From: Betaproteobacteria bacterium
GTDB taxonomy: Bacteria > Pseudomonadota > Gammaproteobacteria > Burkholderiales > JAEUOS01
Direction of reading: 5' to 3'
Assembly (NCBI GenBank): GCA_028292405.1
Contig: JAQGMJ010000062.1
Location: forward strand, 1-64,000
DNA length: 64,000 bases
Part shown: one piece after another, positions 1 to 7,797 of the stretch
Layout of the letters: each line of letters begins with the position of its first letter
How positions within the stretch are numbered: the first letter of the stretch is position 1
Notes under the pieces: generated by a model
The model's input: only the letters and a program-made list of their open reading frames with translations
Told to the model about the DNA's origin: nothing
Databases searched by the model: none
Made by a program: the position numbers and the translations under genes

Positions 1-1406
1 TGCCAGAGTCCGGCGGCGCAAACGCACTCGATGGCGATGGTCTACTGGAGGGTCCGAAGCAGCAGCTCGGACCTGCCCATGACGCGGAGGTTGATGTCGA
101 GGACATTCGCAACCAGCGGTTGCCGGCGCGCAAAAGCGAGCAGGCGCTGCGTCAGGGCGGCGGCGCGCTGGGCGCCGCCGGCGGCGCTGGCGGCGGCACG
201 CTGCAGGCGCCCCGATTCCGCCGGCAGGCTGCGCCGGATGATTTCGAGATTGCTGGTGATCACCTGCAGGAGATTGTTGAAATCGTGCGCCACGCCGCCG
301 GTGAGCTGGCCGATCGCTTCCATCTTTTGCGCCTGGCGCAGCGCTTCCTCCTGTTGGCGCAGCTGCTCGGTGCGCTCGGCCACCTGCTTCTCCAGCGTGA
401 CGTTCAACTCGTGCAGCGCTTCCTGCGCAAGCTTTCTCTGGCTGATCTCGCGCTGGGCCGCGATCGACAAACGGGCGTTGTCTATCGCCACGGCGGACTC
501 CGCCGCCAGGCCTGCCAGGCCGCTTTCGGAACGCTTGGTAAAGACGCCGGGCTTCGCGTGCCCGAAGAAGAGTCCGCCGATCACTTCGCCGGTACGGGAA
601 ATGACCGGTACCGCCAGATAGCTGCGTACCGGCAGGTGACCGTCGGGCATGCCTTTGCGCGGCGCGTTGTGGCCGTAGCGGGGATCTTGCGTAATGTCGT
701 CGGAACGCACGATGCCCTCGCCGCTGAACGTCGGGGCGAATACAGCGGTGTTGCGGGGCATGGGAAACCTGGAGAATGCTTCCCGGGGAACGCCGGACAA
801 GGTGTAGAGCATGTAGCTCTCGCCCTTTTCGTCCAGGACGTTATAGAAAAAAGCGCCGAATTGCGCGCCTGTAAGCTCCACGCCGGCGTCGGTGACGATC
901 TGCACCAGCCGGTCCGGATCGGTTTCAATCGCCAGCGCCGAGCCGGCGCGATTGAGCAATTCCAGCGTGCGGCGCTCTTCGTTCAGCGCTTCTTCCGCCC
1001 GGCGGTGGGCGGTTCTGTCGCGCAATATCTTGGTGAAGCCGATGACCTGGTCTTGCTCGTCCCGGATCGGCGTGACCTCGCCGATGGCCCAGAAACGGGT
1101 CCCGTCCTTCCGCAGGCGCCAGCCTTCCTCGCCGCCGCGACCCAGGGCGATGGCGTCATCGAGCTCGCGGCGCAGCCTGTCCCGGCCGGTGTTTTCGTCG
1201 GGAAACAGGCGCTCGAGCGTCTGTCCGAGCATTTCGGCTTCCATCCACCCGAGGATGGCCGAGGCGCCGCGGCTCCAGCTGGACACCTTACCCTCGCGGG
1301 TAATGCTGATGATCGCCGTGTCTGTCGCGCTGTTGACAATTTGACGCCACGCCGCGGCGGAGATGGCCGGCGATTCGCCGGATAAGGCCCTTGAGTCGTC
1401 ACTCAT
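1..1406 (-). pseudogene. PAS-GAF sensor histidine kinase interrupted by an in-frame TAG, cut by window edge
   Basis: The open frame gives 454 residues from the ATG at 1404-1406 to a TAG at 42-44. Visible parts are a PAS domain (about residues 15-135, with DGTRFW and [11 protein letters not shown]), a GAF domain (about 150-315), a coiled coil (about 325-368) and a HisKA box with phospho-acceptor H374 in [12 protein letters not shown]. The frame stops just after the LLRTLQ segment, before any ATPase domain. Reading past the stop, the same frame continues as TIAIECVCAAGLW to the window edge, which is what this kinase family normally has there. The TAG is therefore most simply a GAG-to-TAG nonsense change or a base-call error. 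As it stands the product would lack the ATP-binding domain and could not autophosphorylate. A soluble cytoplasmic kinase is expected; no membrane segment is seen. Confidence 0.8.
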
Positions 1407-1668
1407 CTGAAGCGCATTGCTAAGGGTTGATCAAACCTTCGGCGCGGATCAACGGAAGCTGGCGGAAGGGCGGCAAGGTGACAGCACCGAAGCGGCAGGC
1501 TTGTATTGCCCGGTGAGCACGCGTTGTTTTTTGTTCTTCTCTTTGTTTGGACAATGCCTGGATTCGATTGCGCAGGTCCGGGCTGAAGCGTATCACAATC
1601 ATTTGCCGTACAAAACAGGAATGCGGTCGCGGCAACGCTGACTTCCCGTGCGGCAGGCGACGAGGTCT

Positions 1669-2253
1669 TTACGGTACCGGTTTGGCCCGCAATTGCAGAT
1701 TGTGAAAGCCGTACTTGCCCGCCTTGCGGTCCTCGTAATAGAGGTGCATCGTCTCGATTACCGTGTAGAAGGCCAGTTCGCTCCAGGGAATCTCTTCCTC
1801 GGCGAACAGGCGCACTTCCAGGCTCTCTTCGCCCGGCGAGAAGTCGAGGTTGGCGAGGTCGGCGAGGAAGAAGAAGTGCACCTGGTGCACATAGGATACG
1901 TCGATGATGCTGAAGGGCACCAGGTTGTTGACCTGGGCGCCGGCTTCCTCCAGGGTTTCGCGGGCGGCGCCGTCGGCGGTGGTTTCGCCGTTTTCCATGA
2001 AGCCGGCGGGCAGGGTCCAGTAGCCGTAGCGCGGTTCGATGGCGCGCCTGCACAGCAGAAGCTTGCCTTCCCACACCGGCAGGCAGCCGACGATGAGTTT
2101 GGGGTTTTCGTAGTGGATGGTGCCGCAGGCGGGGCAGACCAGGCGGTGGTGGCCGTCGCCGGGGGGCACGCGCGATTCGAGCACGGCCCCGCAGTTGGAG
2201 CAGTGGGTGAGCGCGGGGCGCTGCAGGTTGAAGGGTGCGGTGGGCAGGGTCAT
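1669..2253 (-). CDS. Nudix hydrolase with N-terminal zinc ribbon
   Basis: This 194-residue protein hydrolyses nucleoside-diphosphate-linked substrates by family; its own substrate is unknown. An N-terminal zinc ribbon (CSNCG near residue 18, CPACG near residue 40) precedes a complete Nudix box at about residues 84-106 (GFMENGE, then REtLEEAG), carrying the metal-binding glutamates. The zinc-ribbon plus Nudix arrangement is shared with NudC-like and ADP-ribose pyrophosphatase-like proteins. At 194 residues it is shorter than NAD-capping NudC (about 260), so I do not call it NudC. The ATG at 2251-2253 overlaps the stop of the upstream dehalogenase-like gene by 4 bp, implying translational coupling. 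The 262 bp beyond its stop, before the kinase, hold nothing recognisable. Confidence 0.9.
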   Translation of the reverse strand: MTLPTAPFNLQRPALTHCSNCGAVLESRVPPGDGHHRLVCPACGTIHYENPKLIVGCLPVWEGKLLLCRRAIEPRYGYWTLPAGFMENGETTADGAARETLEEAGAQVNNLVPFSIIDVSYVHQVHFFFLADLANLDFSPGEESLEVRLFAEEEIPWSELAFYTVIETMHLYYEDRKAGKYGFHNLQLRAKPVP

Positions 2254-2927
2254 GGGGCGGGGCCAAGCAGTGGCGCGACCTGGTCCAGGCTGCTGATGAT
2301 GTGATTGGGGGCGCGGCCGTGCAGGTCGAGGGGCGCGCCGAGGCGGTTGATCCAGAAGACGGTGAAGCCGTAGGTGGCGGCGCCGACCGCGTCCCAGCAG
2401 TTGGAGGAGACAAAGCCGATGTTTTCGCGCGCGACGCCGAGGCGCTCTTCGGCCAGGCGGTAGATGCGCATGTCGGGCTTGTAGATGCCGATGCTGTCGA
2501 CGGAGAGGACGGCGTCGAACCTCGGCGCCAGGCCGGAGTTTTGCACCAGCGCGTTCAGCGTGCCGGGTGCGCCGTTGGAGAGGATGGCGAGCTTGCGGCC
2601 GGGCTTCAACTGCTTGAGGGCGGCGGGGACTTCGGGGAAGGGGGTGAGGTGAACGTATTGCCCGACCAGCGCGGCGATGGCGGCTTCGTCGGCGTCGAGC
2701 TTGAGGGCGGCCACGGCGTAGCGCAGCGCATCCAGGGTGACGCGGTTGAAGTCGGCATAGGTGCCCATCAGGGAGCGCAGCCAACTATATTCCAACTGCT
2801 TGGTGCGCCACAGTTGCGAGAGCGCGGCGCCGTGGCCGGGAAACAGGGCCTCGGCGCGCGCGCTGACCGAATACACGTCGTAGAGCGTGCCGTATGCGTC
2901 GAAGACCAGCGCCTGGATTTGCGCCAT
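2250..2927 (-). CDS. HAD-superfamily hydrolase, L-2-haloacid dehalogenase type
   Basis: The 225-residue product resembles haloacid dehalogenase type II enzymes. These use an aspartate nucleophile to hydrolyse 2-haloacids, although many homologues act on other small substrates. The nucleophile motif VFDAYGTLYD is at the N-terminus. ILSNGAPG supplies the motif II Ser/Asn, IGIYKPD the motif III lysine, and SSNCWDAVGA the final acidic motif. Length and motif order match the family. The ATG at 2925-2927 is preferred over an in-frame TTG 21 bp upstream, because a TATAAT-like -10 at 2959-2964 puts transcription start close to that TTG. It overlaps the Nudix gene by 4 bp, so the pair is an operon. 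Confidence 0.88.
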   Translation of the reverse strand: MAQIQALVFDAYGTLYDVYSVSARAEALFPGHGAALSQLWRTKQLEYSWLRSLMGTYADFNRVTLDALRYAVAALKLDADEAAIAALVGQYVHLTPFPEVPAALKQLKPGRKLAILSNGAPGTLNALVQNSGLAPRFDAVLSVDSIGIYKPDMRIYRLAEERLGVARENIGFVSSNCWDAVGAATYGFTVFWINRLGAPLDLHGRAPNHIISSLDQVAPLLGPAP

Positions 2928-2958
2928 CGAAGTCTGCCGGGTGTACAAGAGAGCGGGG

Positions 2959-2964
2959 ATTATA
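2959..2964 (-). promoter_or_regulatory. Candidate -10 box for the dehalogenase-Nudix operon
   Basis: The minus strand reads TATAAT, about 32 bp upstream of the chosen ATG of the haloacid dehalogenase-like gene. No convincing -35 element is present at 16-18 bp, so this is only a hexamer match in the right place. Confidence 0.35.
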
Positions 2965-2986
2965 GGTTAGGGGAGGCGCGCGGCGC

Positions 2987-3016
2987 TTGCCCGCGCGGGG
3001 CTGCTGCCGATAGAAT
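2987..3016 (+). promoter_or_regulatory. Candidate sigma-70 promoter for the exported two-domain protein
   Basis: TTGCCC at 2987-2992 and TAGAAT at 3011-3016 are separated by 18 bp. If real, transcription would start near 3023. That lies downstream of the GTG at 3020 and argues for a later translation start in the next gene. Confidence 0.35.
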
Positions 3017-3019
3017 GGC

Positions 3020-4123
3020 GTGACCGATCCGAATCCAAGCTTCCAAGACCTTCAGACCCGCTTCGTGCCGCACTTCCCCTTCCGCCGCCCACGCGCGACT
3101 GCGCTGTCGGTGAAAGTGCGCTTCGGGGTCATGACGATGGCATCGGCGGCATGCATTTATGCCCTGGCGCTGACGCCGCCTGCCGTGGCGCAGCCCGCGG
3201 CCGAACCAAAGCCGGCGTGGAGCGCGCAGCAGGGCGCCCAGGCTTCGCCGGTATGGCCGATCTCCGCGCTTCCGGCCGACCTCAAGCCGATGGGCATGGA
3301 GCGCCTGGACACGCTGAAAATCGGCATGCACCAGGACGCGGTCGGGCGCTCGCTCGGCACGCCGCATAGCGCGGTGATCGCCAGTGCCGCCGCCGGCGAG
3401 GTGTGGCAATACGTGGTGTTCGACGCGGCCGACGGGCGGGTGTTTATTGTTTCGCTGTGGTTCGACCATCGTGGCTTGTGGATGGTGTCGTCGCGGTCCA
3501 ACCCGGTGGGAAGATTGGCGACGTTGCAGTTTGTTACCGCGCCTGCGGCGCCTGCCACTGCGCCGGTAGCGTCGCCGCCTCCGGTTGTCGCATCGGCTGC
3601 AACGCCGCCAGCGCCGGCCGCCGCGCCAGCGGCGCCACTGCTACCGCCGCCGAAGTCCGCGCCTGCCGCTGCTCAGCCCGCTCCTGTTGTAGTTGCGGCG
3701 CCTCCGTCGTCTTCGCTACCGCCCGCTGCGCCCGTGCAAGCCGAAGCGCCGCCGGCCGCGCCATCGACCGCGTCGCCCGAAAATGCGCTGCGCGACGCGG
3801 TCGATGAATGGCTCAGTGCCTGGCGGCAGAAGGACGCAGCCGCCTATATCGCGCGCTATACCGCCGACTTTGCGCCGCCGGGCAAGAAGCACGAGGCCTG
3901 GGCCGGGGAGCGGCGCGAGCGCCTGGTACAGCCGGTATTCATCCGCGTCGTTCTCACCGATGTACAGGTGCATGATGGTCAAAGCGCTCACCCGAAAGTG
4001 AGCTTCGTGCAGGAGTACGAGTCGGAGCGCTACAGCGAGAAAAGCCGCAAGGTGCTGACCTTCGTCAAGCAGAGCGGCAACTGGCTGATCGAGAAGGAAG
4101 AGAATGCCAGACTGGCGCGCTAG
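3020..4123 (+). CDS. Exported protein: SmpA/BamE-like domain, Pro/Ala linker, SnoaL/Cds6-like C-terminal domain
   Basis: The 367-residue frame has a hydrophobic export signal (ACIYALALTPPAVAQ, residues 43-57) and then a segment like BamE/SmpA (LDTLKIGMHQDAVGRSLGTP, about 95-115). A Pro/Ala-rich linker of about 85 residues leads to a C-terminal domain (about 255-367; DAVDEWLSAWRQKDAAAYIA, ending NWLIEKEEN) like the NTF2/SnoaL-type domain of Cds6 and some L,D-transpeptidases. It is probably periplasmic and connected with the cell envelope; no catalytic residues are recognised. The start is uncertain. GTG 3020 is the longest option, but later starts (GTG 3110, ATG 3131 or ATG 3137, the last with GGGG 8 bp upstream) place the signal peptide at the N-terminus and suit the candidate promoter better. 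Confidence 0.75.
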   Translation: MTDPNPSFQDLQTRFVPHFPFRRPRATALSVKVRFGVMTMASAACIYALALTPPAVAQPAAEPKPAWSAQQGAQASPVWPISALPADLKPMGMERLDTLKIGMHQDAVGRSLGTPHSAVIASAAAGEVWQYVVFDAADGRVFIVSLWFDHRGLWMVSSRSNPVGRLATLQFVTAPAAPATAPVASPPPVVASAATPPAPAAAPAAPLLPPPKSAPAAAQPAPVVVAAPPSSSLPPAAPVQAEAPPAAPSTASPENALRDAVDEWLSAWRQKDAAAYIARYTADFAPPGKKHEAWAGERRERLVQPVFIRVVLTDVQVHDGQSAHPKVSFVQEYESERYSEKSRKVLTFVKQSGNWLIEKEENARLAR

Positions 4124-4270
4124 TTGCCGTTCTCGCGCTTGCGAAAGCCTGGGCCAGTGAAAAACTTACCGCGTCGGTAATAACTGCCGCGGGAAAGCCT
4201 GGCGGTGCATTCAAGAGGCGGGTATGGCGGTTGCTCCCTCCAGGGACAGGAAACTCCTGGAGAAAGCACC

Positions 4271-4882
4271 ATGCGCACCACCATCCTCGCCGGACGATTC
4301 GAGCAGATCGCGCAAGCCGATGCGGCCCTGTCCGCCTTGCGCGACGCAGGATTCACTGCCGATGAAACGGCTTCATTTTTCGTCAACCCGCGCGGGCAGC
4401 ATGCGCTTTATCCCATCGGCGGCGATACGGACGATTCGCGCGCCGCGCACCAGGCGCCAGCCGGTTCAGGCGCGGGTACGGCCATCGGCGGGGTGTTGGG
4501 CGCAGCGCTCGGCGCGGCGGCGCTGCCGGTGGCGGCGCCAGCGGCCGTGGTGGTGGGCGCGGCGGTGGCGGCCGGGGTCGGCGCCTATGGCGGCTCGCTG
4601 ATCGGCACCCTCAACAAGCTGGGCGACGAAGTGCCGCCGGACCAGAAGGAGGCCGCCGAAAAATCTGCGGAGGAGCACATGCCGCCGCGCAAGGCCGGCA
4701 TGCTGGTGGCGGTGGCCGCCGATGCGTCCGAGCTGCAGGACAAGGCCGCCGACGTGCTGCGGGCGCAGGGCGCGATGGACATCGAGCGCAGCAGCGGCGA
4801 AATCGCAGGCGGCGACTGGGTCGACTTCGATCCGCTCAAGCCGGTATGCCTGTTAAGTGGGGCGAGAACTACTACGGTCTAG
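4271..4882 (+). CDS. Glycine-rich stress-type protein (DUF1269/general-stress-like)
   Basis: This 203-residue protein begins like covalently repeating stress proteins (AGRFEQIAQADAALSALRDAGF). A glycine/alanine-rich hydrophobic hairpin of glycine-zipper type (about residues 75-125) follows. The C-terminal half has an alpha/beta segment (RKAGMLVAVAADASELQDKAADVLRAQGAMDIE) and the usual GDWVDFDP ending. The ATG at 4271 is chosen because GGAGAAAG lies 6 bp upstream. After FDPLKP there is an unusual tail (residues CLLSGARTTTV), and the stop overlaps the convergent gene by 4 bp, so the normal stop may have been lost. Function is unknown; a membrane-associated stress role is inferred from the hairpin only. 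Confidence 0.75.
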   Translation: MRTTILAGRFEQIAQADAALSALRDAGFTADETASFFVNPRGQHALYPIGGDTDDSRAAHQAPAGSGAGTAIGGVLGAALGAAALPVAAPAAVVVGAAVAAGVGAYGGSLIGTLNKLGDEVPPDQKEAAEKSAEEHMPPRKAGMLVAVAADASELQDKAADVLRAQGAMDIERSSGEIAGGDWVDFDPLKPVCLLSGARTTTV

Positions 4883-5850
4883 CCGATCGGCAGGGGCGTG
4901 CCCAGGCCTTTCGCGCGTGCCAGATCGAGCACGCGCGCGCCGGTGTAGATGTCTTGCAGGCCCATGCCGTGGGATTCGTAGAGGATGATCTGCCCTTCGC
5001 CCGCGGCCCCTTCCTCGCGCCCGCGACGGCGGCCGATGATCACTTCGCCCAGATCGGTCAGGGTGTTCCAGTTGATGATGCCGGCCTCGTAGGCGGGCAG
5101 CAGGTCGCCGCATTCGTTTTGCGCCACTTCGCGCGAGTCGACCACCACCGGGTCGGCGCGCTTGACGGTTTCCATGTCCACCTCGCGCCGGTCGAGCGCG
5201 TTGGAGCCGGCGGCGGCGATGAACTGGCCGGGCTCGAGCCACTTGCCGTCGAACACGGGCTCGGAAGCGCGGGTCATGATGACGATCATGTCCGAACCCT
5301 TCACCGCTTCTTCGCGCGAGTTGGCGGGCCGCACATTGATATTGAGGCGCGGTCCCATCTCGGCGCAAAAGGCGGCCACGCGTTCGGCGTTGCGGGCGAA
5401 CACTTTCACTTCACTCAGCTTGCGCACGCGACTGACGGCTTCGAGTTGCGTCTTGGCGTGACGGCCGTAGCCGAACAGGCCGAGCACGCCCGCATCCTTT
5501 TTCGCCAGGTACTTCGCCGCCACGCCAGTGGCCGCGCCGGTGCGCTGCATGCCCATCCAGTCGGCATCGAGGATGGCTTCGAGATTGCCTTCGTCGCGGT
5601 TGAACAGGTGCACCAGCGAACTGCGCGACTTGTCGGGCTTGATGTAATAGGCCTTGTAGCCGACCACGTTGAGTTCCGGCGCGCCGGCCTGCAGGATGTG
5701 CAGGTGCGCGCCCGGCAGGCGGGTGCGCACGCGCGCCACGTCCACCGCGTCGCCCTTGGCGCGGGAGATGAAGCCGCGCTCGACTTGTTCGAGGGCGATT
5801 TCCATGGTGAGGACTTCGCGGACATCTTTTTCGGAAAGATAAATAGCCAT
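4879..5850 (-). CDS. Ornithine cyclodeaminase/mu-crystallin family NAD(P)-dependent enzyme
   Basis: The 323-residue product has the family fold: an N-terminal substrate lobe (YLSEKDVREVLTMEIALEQVERGF), a KAYYIKPDKSRSSLVHLFN segment, and a Rossmann motif near residue 140 (GVLGLFGYGRHAKTQLEAV). Further conserved stretches are VIVIMTRASEPVFDG and AAAGSNALDRREVD. Family members include ornithine cyclodeaminase, alanine dehydrogenase, ketimine reductases and tauropine-type dehydrogenases, so the substrate is open. The ATG at 5848-5850 follows the AMDase-like gene by 5 bp, and a Bug receptor gene lies just upstream, so the three probably form one transcription unit for an imported organic or amino acid. 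Confidence 0.88.
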   Translation of the reverse strand: MAIYLSEKDVREVLTMEIALEQVERGFISRAKGDAVDVARVRTRLPGAHLHILQAGAPELNVVGYKAYYIKPDKSRSSLVHLFNRDEGNLEAILDADWMGMQRTGAATGVAAKYLAKKDAGVLGLFGYGRHAKTQLEAVSRVRKLSEVKVFARNAERVAAFCAEMGPRLNINVRPANSREEAVKGSDMIVIMTRASEPVFDGKWLEPGQFIAAAGSNALDRREVDMETVKRADPVVVDSREVAQNECGDLLPAYEAGIINWNTLTDLGEVIIGRRRGREEGAAGEGQIILYESHGMGLQDIYTGARVLDLARAKGLGTPLPIG

Positions 5851-5855
5851 TCGGT

Positions 5856-6587
5856 TTACTTGTCCATTTCGGCGAGCAGGCGGCCCGCGCCCAAGACCGG
5901 CTCGCGCACGCCGGCGATGCGCAGGGCATTCCACATCATCGCGGAGGTGCTGGAGAGAACGGGCTTGCCGAGGTCGCGTTCCAGGGCATCGATGGCGTCG
6001 ATGGTGGGCATGCCGACGCCGGAGAGGAACACTGCTTGCGCCGCCGGCACGTCGACCATGCGCGCCAGTTGGTAGGCGCGCTCGGCGGACTCGTCGTAGA
6101 TGTTGGTGACGCCCGGCAGCATGCCGTGGGCCACCACTTCGAAGCCGTAGGATTCCAGGTGCGCGCGGCCCTGCAGGGTGGTCTTTTCATTGTAGGGCGT
6201 GGCGTAGGCGACGCGCTTGATGCCGAGGTGATGCAGCGCCGTCACCACGCTTTCGAAAGCAGTGGTGAAGGGGATTTTGTATTTCGCCTCCAGCTTTGCC
6301 TTCAGGTCCGCTTCACCCTGGCGGCCCAGCGTGTAGCTGGTGGCGGTGTGGCCCATCACCACCACGTTGGGCTTGACGTGGGCCAGCAGCTCGATGTTTT
6401 CGTCGAGGTGCGCGATCTGCGCGCGATTGCGTTCTTCCTGGCCGTCGAGCGAACCGGTGGTGCCGTGCGCCGTCATGCGGGTGAAGTAGAGGCCGACGCC
6501 CTTAGGGCAGAGTTGCATCAGTTCCGGCTCCATGGTCGGGTTGCCGGGGGGAACCAGGAAGCCTAGGCGTCCGCGCCATCCCATCAT
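5856..6587 (-). CDS. Asp/Glu racemase superfamily protein of AMDase/maleate-isomerase type lacking catalytic cysteines
   Basis: The 243-residue protein follows arylmalonate decarboxylase closely in layout: GFLVPPGNPTMEPE at the N-terminus, VVMGHTATSYTLG where AMDase has its dioxyanion-hole motif, and FLSGVGMPTIDAIDALERDL followed by GKPVLSSTSAMMWNALRIAG. Known AMDase has a catalytic cysteine in the LLSCGG motif; here the matching position is glycine (FLSGVG). The only cysteine in the protein is in MQLCPKG near residue 27, far from either catalytic site. The start at 6587 is the first of two ATGs, with GGAGAAAA about 11 bp upstream. It lies between a Bug receptor and an ornithine cyclodeaminase homologue. 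Confidence 0.85.
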   Translation of the reverse strand: MMGWRGRLGFLVPPGNPTMEPELMQLCPKGVGLYFTRMTAHGTTGSLDGQEERNRAQIAHLDENIELLAHVKPNVVVMGHTATSYTLGRQGEADLKAKLEAKYKIPFTTAFESVVTALHHLGIKRVAYATPYNEKTTLQGRAHLESYGFEVVAHGMLPGVTNIYDESAERAYQLARMVDVPAAQAVFLSGVGMPTIDAIDALERDLGKPVLSSTSAMMWNALRIAGVREPVLGAGRLLAEMDK

Positions 6588-6616
6588 GATCGTGTTTTCT
6601 CCAGGGGTTTTCGTGA

Positions 6617-7606
6617 CTACTCGGGTTTGATGTTGGCGGCCTTGGTGAGGTCGCGCCACTTGATGACCTCATTATGGATCAGGCTGCCCAAGTCTTTTGC
6701 CGGCAGGCCGCGCGAGTAGATGTTTTGCTCGGCTAGGTTCTTGACCACCTCGGGGTCGTGCGCGGCCTTGACGAAGGCGGCCTGCAGCTTGGCGACCACA
6801 TCGGCCGGCATGCCAGCGGGGCCTAGCACGCCCATCCAGATCGAGGAGTCGAAGCCCTTGAAGCCGGATTCGGCGATGGTCGGGATGTTCGGCAGATCGG
6901 GAATGCGCTCGCGGCCGGTGACGGCCAGGGCGCGCAATTGCCCGTTCTTGATGAATTGCGCGCTGGAGACGAAGGCCTCGACCTTCACGTCCACGCGGCC
7001 TTCGATCAGGTCGACGCGCGAGGGCGCCGCGCCCTTGTAGGGCACGTGGACCATGTCGAGGCTGTCGCGCTGCGCCAGCAGTTCCATCGTCAGGTGCGGC
7101 CAGGTGCCGCGCCCCGGCGAGGCGTAGATCACCTTGCCCGGGTTGGCCTTGGCGTAGGTGATGAATTCGGCGAAGGTCTTGTAGGGCTTGGAGGGATGCG
7201 AGAGCAGCACGCCAGGGTGGTCGGCCAGCAGGGCCACCGGGGTGAAGTCCTTTTCGGTGTTGTAGGGCAGCGAGACCATCAGCGAGGGGTTGGAGGCGTG
7301 CGATGTCTGGGCGAACAACAGGGTGTAGCCGTCGGGCACCGACTTGGCGACCGCGTCGGTGGCGATCACCCCGCCGGCGCCGCCGCGGTTGTCGATGATC
7401 AAGGGCTGGCCGAGAATGGCTTGGGCCTTGTTGGCCATCAGGCGCGCGACCAGGTCGGTCGAGCCGCCGGGGACGAAGGGGAGGATGAACTTGATCGGAT
7501 GGTCGGGGTAGGCGGCTTGCGCGGGCGCGGCGCAAACCAGCAGCGCGGCGGTGGCGATGGCGGCGGCGCGGCGCATGAAACCGCGGATGGTGATGGCAGA
7601 TTGCAT
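6617..7606 (-). CDS. Bug/TctC family periplasmic solute receptor
   Basis: This is a tripartite tricarboxylate transporter-type binding protein of 329 residues that captures small carboxylates in the periplasm. It has a signal peptide (about residues 1-29, AALLVCAAPAQA) and the Bug signatures YPDHPIKFILPFVPGGSTD, IIDNRGGAGGVIATDAVA, VPDGYTLLFAQ, MVHVPYKGAAPSRVDL and LPNIPTIAESGFKG. The ATG at 7604-7606 is supported by GGGGAGA upstream. It heads the operon with the AMDase-like and cyclodeaminase-like genes. No TctA or TctB membrane subunit is nearby. A palindrome fills its promoter spacer. Confidence 0.93.
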   Translation of the reverse strand: MQSAITIRGFMRRAAAIATAALLVCAAPAQAAYPDHPIKFILPFVPGGSTDLVARLMANKAQAILGQPLIIDNRGGAGGVIATDAVAKSVPDGYTLLFAQTSHASNPSLMVSLPYNTEKDFTPVALLADHPGVLLSHPSKPYKTFAEFITYAKANPGKVIYASPGRGTWPHLTMELLAQRDSLDMVHVPYKGAAPSRVDLIEGRVDVKVEAFVSSAQFIKNGQLRALAVTGRERIPDLPNIPTIAESGFKGFDSSIWMGVLGPAGMPADVVAKLQAAFVKAAHDPEVVKNLAEQNIYSRGLPAKDLGSLIHNEVIKWRDLTKAANIKPE

Positions 7607-7639
7607 TGAGGTCTCCCCTGTCGCTTGTAAGTGGGGCGT

Positions 7640-7667
7640 ATTGTGGATTGTGTCGACAATCTTGCAA
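7640..7667 (-). promoter_or_regulatory. Bug promoter with palindromic operator candidate in the spacer
   Basis: On the minus strand TTGCAA (7662-7667) and CACAAT (7640-7645) are separated by 16 bp. That spacer (7646-7661) is an inverted repeat, GATTGT-N4-ACAATC. Inverted TTGT/ACAA half-sites of this kind are typical of FadR/VanR-class GntR operators, so repression by such a regulator is inferred. The site lies between divergent genes and could also affect the lactonase gene. Confidence 0.45.
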
Positions 7668-7797
7668 ACCACATTCCGCCTCTAGCTGTCATGCTCAATC
7701 CGCATATCTGATATCGTGGCCCGGCGCTTGCCGCTGGCGGGTGCTTGCACGATCATCCAGCGCCTACGATATCGCCATTGCCCCTGGAGGCTTCGTC

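Noticed and set aside
120..1385. 421-codon open frame on the plus strand opposite the histidine kinase
   Set aside because: It is the antisense shadow of a GC-rich gene; composition is Gln/Arg/His-rich without any domain, and the minus strand has clear PAS, GAF and HisKA motifs.
1417..1641. Small open frames on both strands between the kinase and Nudix genes
   Set aside because: No ribosome-binding site, no hydrophobic or domain-like segment, and both strands are open equally, as expected for non-coding GC-rich DNA.
1669..2253. Naming the Nudix gene nudC
   Set aside because: It is about 60 residues shorter than NudC and lacks a clear SQPWPFPxS motif after the Nudix box.
5856..6587. Naming this gene maleate isomerase or arylmalonate decarboxylase
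   Set aside because: The catalytic cysteines of both enzymes are absent, so only the superfamily is claimed.
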